A DNA stretch of 5,570 bases from Desulfovibrio sp. (GTDB lineage: Bacteria > Desulfobacterota > Desulfovibrionia > Desulfovibrionales > Desulfovibrionaceae). The translations under genes and the position numbers were made by a program. The notes under the pieces were generated by a model that saw only the letters and a list, made by a program, of their open reading frames with translations, was not told the DNA's origin and did no database searches. This document shows, piece after piece, positions 1 through 5,438 of the stretch (position 1 is the stretch's first letter; every line of letters begins with the position of its first letter). The stretch spans positions 1 through 5,570 of the forward strand of contig JAIRTI010000277.1 of assembly GCA_031255035.1 (NCBI GenBank), read 5' to 3'.

Positions 1-62
1 AAAAAAATAACGCATAAGCGCGAATATTTCAAGTCGGCGTGGAGCCGGAACCGCAATTCTAA

Positions 63-277
63 TTTGTCGAAGCCAATTTGATCGCATGTGGGCTCCGCCC
101 ACACCCGCCAGGACCTTGCCGGCCCTGGACCCGGCGAATGGGTGGCTGATCGTTGTGCCTTGTCGATACGCGCAGCCGGAACCCAAACTGAGGGGGTCCG
201 GGGGACATCATTTCCCCCGGCGGGGTCCGGGGCAGCGCCCCGGCCGCCGGAGGCATTGCCTTTCACCGTTGGCGATT
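63..277 (+). repeat. Intergenic modular repeat, copy 1 (modules A-B-C)
   Basis: This copy holds three modules in order. Module A (63-149) matches 2556-2642 with 4 mismatches in 87 bases. Module B (171-203) matches 2663-2695 with 2 mismatches. Module C (about 198-258, with a tail to about 277) is shared with the inverted copy at the right edge of the window. It contains several hairpins: TGTGGGC/GCCCACA with a 3-base loop (87-103), CCGGGGGA/TCCCCCGG (198-220), and CCGGGGC/GCCCCGG with a 3-base loop (227-243). No convincing gene lies inside; the open frames crossing it are Pro/Gly/Arg-rich and have no family signature. It sits directly upstream of the exporter leader. A chromosomal REP-like or MITE-derived element is the best description; its function is not known. 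Confidence 0.85.
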
Positions 278-329
278 GGGCCGGGAGAATGTATCCGGCA
301 AGTCCGCGAAAAACAGAGGAGGTTTTTGC

Positions 330-353
330 GTGAACACATTGACATACATATGA
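330..353 (+). promoter_or_regulatory. Possible 7-codon leader peptide with strong RBS ahead of the exporter
   Basis: A GTG codon at 330 opens a 7-codon frame (MNTLTYI, stop TGA 351-353). It is preceded by a full Shine-Dalgarno sequence GAGGAGG (316-322) with a 7-base spacer. The exporter gene downstream has the same heptamer (373-379) with the same 7-base spacer. The TGA overlaps an ATG (ATGA, 350-353) that opens a second short frame running into the exporter start and ending at 400. This could be a translated leader or simply the relic of a longer N-terminus, because the GTG is in frame with the exporter and separated from it by TGA codons at 351 and 369. No composition bias typical of attenuator peptides is seen. 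Confidence 0.3.
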
Positions 354-372
354 GTTTACGACATGAAATGAA

Positions 373-379
373 GAGGAGG
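373..379 (+). promoter_or_regulatory. Ribosome binding site of the exporter gene
   Basis: GAGGAGG stands 7 bases before the ATG at 387, an ideal Shine-Dalgarno sequence and spacing. It fixes the start at MSPTNT. Confidence 0.85.
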
Positions 380-386
380 ATTACTT

Positions 387-2156
387 ATGAGCCCAACTAA
401 TACGGATGTCGTCGTTGACGATGGCAGAGCAAAATGGTCAGACTTATGGAAAAAGGAAGACTATTGGGCCATTTGGCTCGGGTTTATCCTTTTGATTGCC
501 GCCTATGTCCTTTTCGTCGCCAATGCCCCGGCGGATATCGCCGACAAGGTTGCCGCGCAGAATGCCGTCATGAAGGCTGAGTCCGAAAAAGCCCCTTTCC
601 GGACCATTGAGTACTACAAAGCTCAGGACGCCAAAAAGAAAATCAATTCACGGGGCACGGACGCGGCCAAAACCGTCTCCTGGCTGCTGGCCCGCCCGGC
701 CGGCTGGAAAAACAACCCTCTTGATTCTTTCTATGTTCCCAAAGAAGCGGCCGACGCCGCCAACGCCGCGGCAAAACCGAAAGCGGACGCCGCCAAGGCG
801 ACTCTTGACGGCGTTTTTGCCGAAGCAAAAGCGGCCCAGGCTGAGGCCGTAGCCGCCGGCTTCAACGACGATGCGCTCAACGCGGCCGCCGAAGCCAAAA
901 TCGCCGCATGGCGTCAGGCCATAACCGATAACGGCAAGGCCCCCAAAACCGATAAAAAAGCCTTGAACCTTTTTCCCTCCCTTCTGACGGTCATGGTCAG
1001 CGGCATGCTGCTTTTCGGCGTCGGCATGGCGGCTATGGGGCAGAACATCGTCAAATTCGCCGTCGGCTTTGTCGGCGTTTTTGTGGTGGCCGTGCTGGCC
1101 TTTATGATGGGCTCGCAGAGCACCATGAGATATTACGGCGTGGGCTCCGAAGCCTGGGCCATCATCATCGGCATGTTCATAGCCAACACCGTGGGTACGC
1201 CGAAGTGGATCAAGCCGGCCCTTCAGACCGAATACTATATCAAAACCGGCCTGGTGCTGCTTGGCGCCGAAGTTCTCTTTGATAAAATCGTGGCCATCGG
1301 CATTCCCGGCATCTTTGTGGCCTGGGTGGTCACCCCCACCGTGCTTATCTGCACCTTCATCTTCGGGCAGAAGATTCTGAAGATGCCCTCCAAGACGTTG
1401 AACATCACCATTTCCGCCGACATGAGCGTGTGCGGAACCTCGGCGGCCATTGCCACGGCCGCGGCCTGCCGGGCCAAAAAAGAGGAACTGACCCTCGCCA
1501 TCGGCCTTTCTCTGGTGTTTACGGCGATCATGATGATCGCCATGCCGGCCTTTATCAAGGCCGTGGGCATGCCCGAGGTTCTCGGCGGCGCCTGGATCGG
1601 CGGCACGGTTGACGCCACCGGCGCGGTGGCCGCCGCCGGCGCCTTCATCGGTGAAAAAGCCATGTACGTGGCCGCCACCATCAAGATGATCCAGAACGTG
1701 CTCATCGGCGTCACCGCCTTTGGCGTGGCCGTTTACTGGACCACCAAAGTCGAACCCGAAGAGCAAGGCATCAACAGAGGCCAGGTCGGCCCCATCAGCA
1801 GAGGCCAGACCGGCCTTATAGAAATCTGGAACCGCTTTCCCAAGTTCGTGCTCGGCTTCCTTACCGCCTCCATCGTCGCTTCGCTGATCAGCGGCGGCCT
1901 GGGCGATATTTCCAACCCGCTGGTAAGCGACGGCCTGGTGCGCGGCATGTCTTCGCCGCTGCGCTCCTGGTGCTTCGCCCTGGCCTTCACCTCCATCGGC
2001 CTCGGCACCAACTTCCGCGAGTTGGCGCATTACTTCAAGGGAGGCAAGCCGGTCATCCTGTATGTGTGCGGCCAGAGCTTCAACCTGTTACTGACCTTCC
2101 TCATGGCCTGGGTCATGTTCTACAAGGTCTTCCCGGAAATCACGGCAAAGATATAA
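387..2156 (+). CDS. YeiH-family putative sulfate exporter with N-terminal extracytoplasmic domain
   Basis: A 589-residue inner-membrane protein of the YeiH / putative sulfate exporter family. The transport core runs from about residue 196 to the end, with many hydrophobic segments (about 196-216, 222-241, 254-270, 303-326, 367-390, 430-450, 485-503, 525-540 and 555-578). Family-like landmarks are KTGLVLLGAEVLF (286-298), SVCGTSAAIATAAA (347-360), GGAWIGGTVDATGAVAAAG (400-418) and a C-terminal SIGLGTNFREL. E. coli YeiH has only about 350 residues. The extra length is one membrane segment (about 28-46, after a Trp/Lys-rich KWSDLWKKEDYW) followed by about 150 soluble residues. Of these, 119-176 are Ala/Lys/Glu-rich and probably helical or coiled-coil. 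By the positive-inside rule this domain should face the periplasm. Sulfate or another sulfur oxyanion is the family's presumed substrate; specificity cannot be read here. The start is fixed by GAGGAGG at 373-379. Confidence 0.9.
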   Translation: MSPTNTDVVVDDGRAKWSDLWKKEDYWAIWLGFILLIAAYVLFVANAPADIADKVAAQNAVMKAESEKAPFRTIEYYKAQDAKKKINSRGTDAAKTVSWLLARPAGWKNNPLDSFYVPKEAADAANAAAKPKADAAKATLDGVFAEAKAAQAEAVAAGFNDDALNAAAEAKIAAWRQAITDNGKAPKTDKKALNLFPSLLTVMVSGMLLFGVGMAAMGQNIVKFAVGFVGVFVVAVLAFMMGSQSTMRYYGVGSEAWAIIIGMFIANTVGTPKWIKPALQTEYYIKTGLVLLGAEVLFDKIVAIGIPGIFVAWVVTPTVLICTFIFGQKILKMPSKTLNITISADMSVCGTSAAIATAAACRAKKEELTLAIGLSLVFTAIMMIAMPAFIKAVGMPEVLGGAWIGGTVDATGAVAAAGAFIGEKAMYVAATIKMIQNVLIGVTAFGVAVYWTTKVEPEEQGINRGQVGPISRGQTGLIEIWNRFPKFVLGFLTASIVASLISGGLGDISNPLVSDGLVRGMSSPLRSWCFALAFTSIGLGTNFRELAHYFKGGKPVILYVCGQSFNLLLTFLMAWVMFYKVFPEITAKI

Positions 2157-2197
2157 GGAAACACCGATTTGACGCCTCCGGCGGCCCCTTCAACCGG

Positions 2198-2226
2198 CAA
2201 ACGCCGCGCATAAAGCGCGGCGTTTG
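2198..2226 (+). terminator. Perfect 12-bp hairpin after the exporter gene (likely intrinsic or partial terminator)
   Basis: CAAACGCCGCGC (2198-2209), loop ATAAA, then GCGCGGCGTTTG (2215-2226) form a perfect GC-rich stem 42 bases past the exporter stop. The following bases, CTCTTGG, are only weakly T-rich. Termination may therefore be partial, or the hairpin may protect an mRNA end. It ends 15 bases before the ATG of the small downstream gene, so it lies in that gene's leader and could separate expression of the two genes. Confidence 0.6.
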
Positions 2227-2241
2227 CTCTTGGAAAGTCCC

Positions 2242-2529
2242 ATGAACCTTCACAACAACGCCCAAAAGCTTCCCGAGGAAACGAAAGAGCCCGGCCTGAG
2301 GCGCAGAATGCTGCGCCTGATCGTCGGTCTGGCCGTTTTCTGGTTCATCGTCCAGGTTCTCGCCCCCCTGCCGGCGCAATACATCGCGCCGTTTCGCCGG
2401 TATGCCGAAGCCGTGGACAAAACCGGCATCACGCCGGGAGCGCTGTATTACACGGATATCGACCAAAGCATCGACGCCGAAGCCAACAATCGAGACGCCA
2501 TACGCTTCGGACTCTCAGGCCGCCGGTAA
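2242..2529 (+). CDS. Small single-pass membrane protein, function unknown
   Basis: A 95-residue protein I do not recognise by function. Residues 1-22 are hydrophilic and end in a basic cluster (LRRRMLR). Residues 23-43 form one strongly hydrophobic segment (MLRLIVGLAVFWFIVQVLAPL), and the rest is a soluble tail containing GITPGALYYTDIDQSIDAE and NNRDAIRF. By the positive-inside rule the N-terminus is cytoplasmic and the tail faces outward. The ATG at 2242 is preferred because GGAAAG lies about 4 bases upstream; an in-frame TTG at 2224 would add six residues but falls inside the hairpin stem. It lies 85 bases past the exporter stop on the same strand, so co-transcription through the hairpin is possible. 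The C-terminal codons (SGRR) run up to the repeat that fills the next junction. It could be an accessory subunit of the exporter, but nothing in the sequence proves that. Confidence 0.7.
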   Translation: MNLHNNAQKLPEETKEPGLRRRMLRLIVGLAVFWFIVQVLAPLPAQYIAPFRRYAEAVDKTGITPGALYYTDIDQSIDAEANNRDAIRFGLSGRR

Positions 2530-2531
2530 AT

Positions 2532-2731
2532 CGCCCCGCCGGAGGCATTGTATCTTTTGTCGAAGCCAATTTGATCGCATGTGGGCTCCGCCCACACCAG
2601 CCAGGACCTTGCCGGCTCTGGACCCGGCGATTGGGTGACTGAAGTGCCGCCCTGTTGCTGTGCGCAGTCAGAACCCAAACTGAGGGGGTCCGGGGCAGAG
2701 CCCACATGCGATCAAATTGGCTTCATCAAAA
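2532..2731 (+). repeat. Intergenic modular repeat, copy 2, with ~38-bp inverted ends
   Basis: The copy starts with a fragment of the module C end (CCGCCGGAGGCATTG, 2536-2550), then module A (2556-2642) and module B (2663-2695). It then runs straight into an inverted copy of the beginning of module A. The left arm (2555-2592) and right arm (about 2693-2731) are reverse complements with about three mismatches; 26 consecutive bases (2562-2587 against 2699-2724) are perfect. The hairpin-rich part of module C present in copy 1 is missing, apparently lost between two GGGGTCCGGGG direct repeats. The element fills the space between the convergent small membrane gene and dnaA, where its hairpins could act as a two-way transcription stop. 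Confidence 0.8.
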
Positions 2732-2746
2732 TTAAGGAATTGCTGG

Positions 2747-4285
2747 TCACTGAACGGACAGAATATTGCCGTGACGCTCTATCATGGTCAGGATATTGGC
2801 TATCTGGCGGCCTTCCGGGCTTTGGACGCTGATTTCGCGCTCCAGACTGGTAATGCCCTTGAGCACAGTGGAGTGCCTGCGGTTGAAGCGGCGTCCGATG
2901 CTTTCAAAGGAAAGATCCGTGTGTTTGCGGGCCAGATAAAAGGCGGTGTTGCGGGCGCGGACGTATTCCTGCTTGCGCACCGCTGAAAACAGTTGCTGCT
3001 GCGTCAGATTGAAGGCTTTGCACACGGCGCCGATAATGGCGTCCATATCCAGGACAGGCGTGTGGGCCGCGTACTGGACCAGCACCTCCCAGGCCATTTG
3101 CGGCGTGATGCGGGTATTGAGCAGTTGCGCCTTAAGCACCAGGGTCTGGAGGCAGCTTTCAATCTGGCGCACGTCGGCATGGATATGCCTTGCCAGGATG
3201 TCTTCGACCTCTTCGGGCAGAAGCGCCTGCTGCGCGGTTGCCTTGCTGCGCAATATGCGCCGGCGGGTCTCCTCGTCCGGGCGTTCGATGAAGGAGAGCA
3301 GGCCGGCGCTCAAACGCGACTGAAGCTGCTCGTCCATAAGTTTCAAATCCTTGGGGGCGAAGGAGCTTGTATACACTATTTTACTACCCTTTTCGCGAAG
3401 GGCTTTAACGGTAGCCAACAGTTCCGCCTGGGTTTTTTCCTTTCCCTGGAGAAAATGGACGTCTTCAAGCAGCAAAATATCCGCGTTACGGTAGCGGGCC
3501 TTGAAGCGATCGATTTCCTGGCTTTTGAGCGACCCGTAAAAGCGTGAAGTAAACTCTTCGGCGGTCAGATACTCCACTTTGGGCTTGCGCAGGTTGCATG
3601 AGGCGCAGAGCGCCCGGCCCACGGCGTGCATCAGGTGGGTTTTGCCAAGCCCCGGCGCCGAGCAGAGAAAGAGCGCGTCGGCATGGCGGCCGTCATGGCA
3701 GATGCTGCGCGCCGCCGCGTGCGCCAATTCGTTGCAGGCGCCCACGATAAAATCGTCAAAGGAAAAGCGCCAGATGTGCGACGCGTCCACCGGGCCGGGG
3801 CTGGGCTCGGTGAGCAAAGAGGCTTCAGGGCCGGGCAGCGGCAGATGCAAAGCGGGCAAAGGCCGTGGCGAAGGCGGACAGGCCGGCTTGCGGCCTGCCG
3901 CAAGGACGCCGGCCTGTTCTGCGGAAGCGGCCGGGGGCAGCGCAAGTCCGGGCGCGGTTTCGGGCTCTTCGTGCCAGGTCGGCGTGGGCGTCGTGCCGTT
4001 TGCGTTTTGGGTCGCGCCGTTTGCGCCGTCCGTTGGACGGGGGGAATGGGGGGGACGGTATTCGACGCGCATGGCTATTTCGGCGTTAAAGACCCTGTGC
4101 ACGGCGGCCCTGAGCTGCTGAAACAGGCAGTCGCGTATGTGCGCGGCCGTGAATTCGGAGGGAGCAAGAAAAATCAGCTCACCCGCCTCCATGCAAGGGC
4201 GAAGAGGAGCAATCCAGACCTTAACCGGACCGGAACCAAGGCTTTTTTCCAGAATTGACTGAATTTCTGTCCATTTTGTTAGCAT
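2747..4285 (-). CDS. dnaA: DnaA replication initiator (divergent)
   Basis: A 512-residue initiator from the ATG at 4285. Domain I (about 1-80) begins MLTKWTEIQSILEKSL and has VWIAPL and a LAPSEF element. Domain II (about 80-170) is a long Pro/Ala/Gly-rich linker. Domain III opens with FSFDDFIVGACNELAHAAA. It carries Walker A SAPGLGKT (209-216; Ser replaces the usual first Gly), Walker B LLLEDVHF (271-278; ED where DD is common), sensor I YTSS (about 305-308), an arginine finger in QSRL (R324) and sensor II DVRQIE (R373). Domain IV has RARNTAFYLARKHTDLSFES and then FNRRHSTV in place of the canonical FGGRDHTTV. The ATG lacks a good RBS. A TTG at 4321 has AGGA at 8 bases and would add 12 residues, but homology of domain I favours the ATG. 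No dnaN follows, so this may be a dnaA sited away from the classic dnaA-dnaN cluster or a second DnaA paralogue. Confidence 0.93.
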   Translation of the reverse strand: MLTKWTEIQSILEKSLGSGPVKVWIAPLRPCMEAGELIFLAPSEFTAAHIRDCLFQQLRAAVHRVFNAEIAMRVEYRPPHSPRPTDGANGATQNANGTTPTPTWHEEPETAPGLALPPAASAEQAGVLAAGRKPACPPSPRPLPALHLPLPGPEASLLTEPSPGPVDASHIWRFSFDDFIVGACNELAHAAARSICHDGRHADALFLCSAPGLGKTHLMHAVGRALCASCNLRKPKVEYLTAEEFTSRFYGSLKSQEIDRFKARYRNADILLLEDVHFLQGKEKTQAELLATVKALREKGSKIVYTSSFAPKDLKLMDEQLQSRLSAGLLSFIERPDEETRRRILRSKATAQQALLPEEVEDILARHIHADVRQIESCLQTLVLKAQLLNTRITPQMAWEVLVQYAAHTPVLDMDAIIGAVCKAFNLTQQQLFSAVRKQEYVRARNTAFYLARKHTDLSFESIGRRFNRRHSTVLKGITSLEREISVQSPEGRQIANILTMIERHGNILSVQ

Positions 4286-4321
4286 GCCGATGTTTTTATG
4301 AGAAGCGCGCCGGACAAACAA

Positions 4322-4642
4322 GGGTCATTTCCTGCCCGTCTGGATGTCAACAGTAATTTGTCTCCACAATGCTATTTGATTATAACTATATAAAATATAT
4401 TATAATAAATAAAAAATGGCTCCGGGTCGTCCTTCAGTTAAAGCCTTGCTTGACAAGATGATCGCAGCAAAATCCGCGAAGAGCCAACAATGAACAAATT
4501 ATAAACTAACATTCCATAATCAATTTTTCTGCTGATTTCACAATAAATCTTAAAATTGCTCGATCTTCAAGACAAGATTGGTAAAAATCACCAAATAAAA
4601 AAAAGTCTGTTTATCCTGGCTTTAAAGATTATCATACTAATA
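4322..4642. other. AT-rich intergenic region upstream of dnaA; candidate promoter or origin region
   Basis: This stretch of about 320 bases between the thyX stop and the outermost possible dnaA start is far richer in A and T than the flanking genes, notably 4371-4416 and 4494-4660. For dnaA, TATAAT hexamers on the minus strand at 4404-4399 and 4384-4379 are possible -10 elements, but I find no well-spaced TTGACA-like partner. A minus-strand TTGACA at 4350-4345 has no -10 behind it. No canonical DnaA box (TTATCCACA) is present; the closest are 7/9 at 4360-4368 and 6/9 at 4611-4619. A GC-richer island at 4416-4493 interrupts the region. A weak hairpin (TTGGT/ACCAA, about 4569-4585) and an A8 tract after it may mark the thyX 3' end. 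Confidence 0.45.
4416..4493 (+). other. 25-codon open frame in a GC-richer island (micro-ORF or gene relic)
   Basis: An ATG-to-TGA frame on the plus strand encodes 25 residues beginning MAPGRPSVKALL and ending AAKSAKSQQ; it is basic, with codons like those of the surrounding GC-rich genes. The frame boundaries coincide closely with the edges of a GC-richer island inside AT-rich sequence. There is no Shine-Dalgarno sequence. A plus-strand TATAAT at 4401-4406 lies 9 bases before the ATG, so a transcript, if made, would be nearly leaderless. It could be a real small protein, a remnant of a lost gene, or chance. I do not recognise a family. Confidence 0.25.
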
Positions 4643-5392
4643 TTATTGTTTCTTTATAATCATCATTGAATGTTCAGGCAAAGGATATCTTCCACAGGTA
4701 AACCGTTCCCCTTCAGGGCAAAAGCCCAGCCGTTCGCATCGGGCGCCGGCAACAGCGAACACAACCGGCAAGACTTTGCGGCACAAGCCCAACATGGCGT
4801 CGGCCATGGCCCGTATCTCCCATTGCGCCCGCAGGCAACAGCGCTGCTCAAAAAAGTTGATCAGCGAGCGGCAGTTCATGGTGAACACCACACGGGTCTC
4901 CGCCGCCTGAGGCAGCAGAAAACGCGCGTCCTCCCTGGCCTTGCCGTGCCCGGTTTCCTCAAGAATCGTTTTTATCTCCCGGTAGGCCTCGCCAATCTCG
5001 GCGATACAGCGTTCAAACCGGGCTCTGGCCTCCGGCCTTTTGGCGATGGAAGGCGGCAAGATGTAGTCAAAGCCGCTTCCGTCGACATAACGCTGGCTCT
5101 GTTGGGAATACGAGGCCAGACGGTGGCGCACCAACTGGTGGGACAAGGCCCGCGAAACGCCCCGCACGGCAAAGGTAAAGCTGACGTGCTCAATGGGGCT
5201 CACATGCCCGGAAGCCATAACCCGCTCCACAAAGGCGGCCTGCTTGTCCGCGCCAATCTCGCCGGACAACAGACGCGGCCACATCTCCCCCACAAACCCG
5301 GCATGGTAGCATTGGCGAAAAGCCGCGTATATCAAAGACAAAGCATCCGGCGTATGGGCCAGCAGTTCAACTTGCAGCTCGGTCCGGGGCAT
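4643..5392 (-). CDS. thyX: Flavin-dependent thymidylate synthase ThyX
   Basis: A 249-residue FAD- and NADPH-dependent enzyme that methylates dUMP to dTMP using methylene-tetrahydrofolate; cytoplasmic, normally a homotetramer. The ThyX signature is RHRLASYSQQSQRY (89-102), matching RHRx7S. Supporting motifs are HVSPIEHVSF (63-72, flavin-site region), ARFLLPQAAETR (156-167), TMNCRSLINFFEQR (171-184) and AQWEIR (189-194, with dUMP-contacting residues in this part of the family). A Cys-containing tail (CERLGFCPEGERFTCGR, 219-235) is seen in a subset of ThyX proteins and may bind metal; that is inference. The start at MPRTEL is chosen because AAGGAG lies 5 bases upstream; an in-frame ATG at 5440 would reach into repeat sequence. 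Length is typical of the family. Use of ThyX implies folate-sparing dTMP synthesis; whether thyA also exists cannot be seen here. Confidence 0.95.
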   Translation of the reverse strand: MPRTELQVELLAHTPDALSLIYAAFRQCYHAGFVGEMWPRLLSGEIGADKQAAFVERVMASGHVSPIEHVSFTFAVRGVSRALSHQLVRHRLASYSQQSQRYVDGSGFDYILPPSIAKRPEARARFERCIAEIGEAYREIKTILEETGHGKAREDARFLLPQAAETRVVFTMNCRSLINFFEQRCCLRAQWEIRAMADAMLGLCRKVLPVVFAVAGARCERLGFCPEGERFTCGRYPLPEHSMMIIKKQ

Positions 5393-5397
5393 GGGGA

Positions 5398-5403
5398 CTC
5401 CTT
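5398..5403 (-). promoter_or_regulatory. Ribosome binding site of thyX
   Basis: AAGGAG on the minus strand stands 5 bases before the ATG at 5392, which decides that start over the upstream in-frame ATG at 5440. Confidence 0.8.
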
Positions 5404-5438
5404 TTATTATGGTGCGGGAAGTGATGTGATGGCCCTTC

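Noticed and set aside
339..368. Sigma-70 promoter with TTGACA at 339-344 for the exporter
   Set aside because: No TATAAT-like hexamer lies 16-18 bases downstream, and the transcript would begin almost at the RBS.
86..400. 104-codon frame through repeat copy 1
   Set aside because: It consists mostly of repeat sequence, is low-complexity Pro/Arg/Gly, and overlaps the exporter start in another frame.
648..2030. 460-codon open frame on the minus strand
   Set aside because: It lies wholly antisense to the exporter gene, is His/Gly/Asp-rich with no family signature, and results from GC-rich codon use in the real gene.
3579..4258. Open frames on the plus strand opposite dnaA (180 and 210 codons)
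   Set aside because: They are antisense to the well-supported DnaA frame, are Arg/Gly-rich and show no recognisable domain.
4358..4620. DnaA boxes upstream of dnaA
   Set aside because: The best matches to TTATCCACA are 7/9 (4360-4368) and 6/9 (4611-4619), which is expected by chance in this length.
4561..4645. Strong intrinsic terminator after thyX
   Set aside because: T and A tracts are present, but the nearby hairpins have only 5-7 weak pairs and sit on the wrong side of the tract for minus-strand termination.
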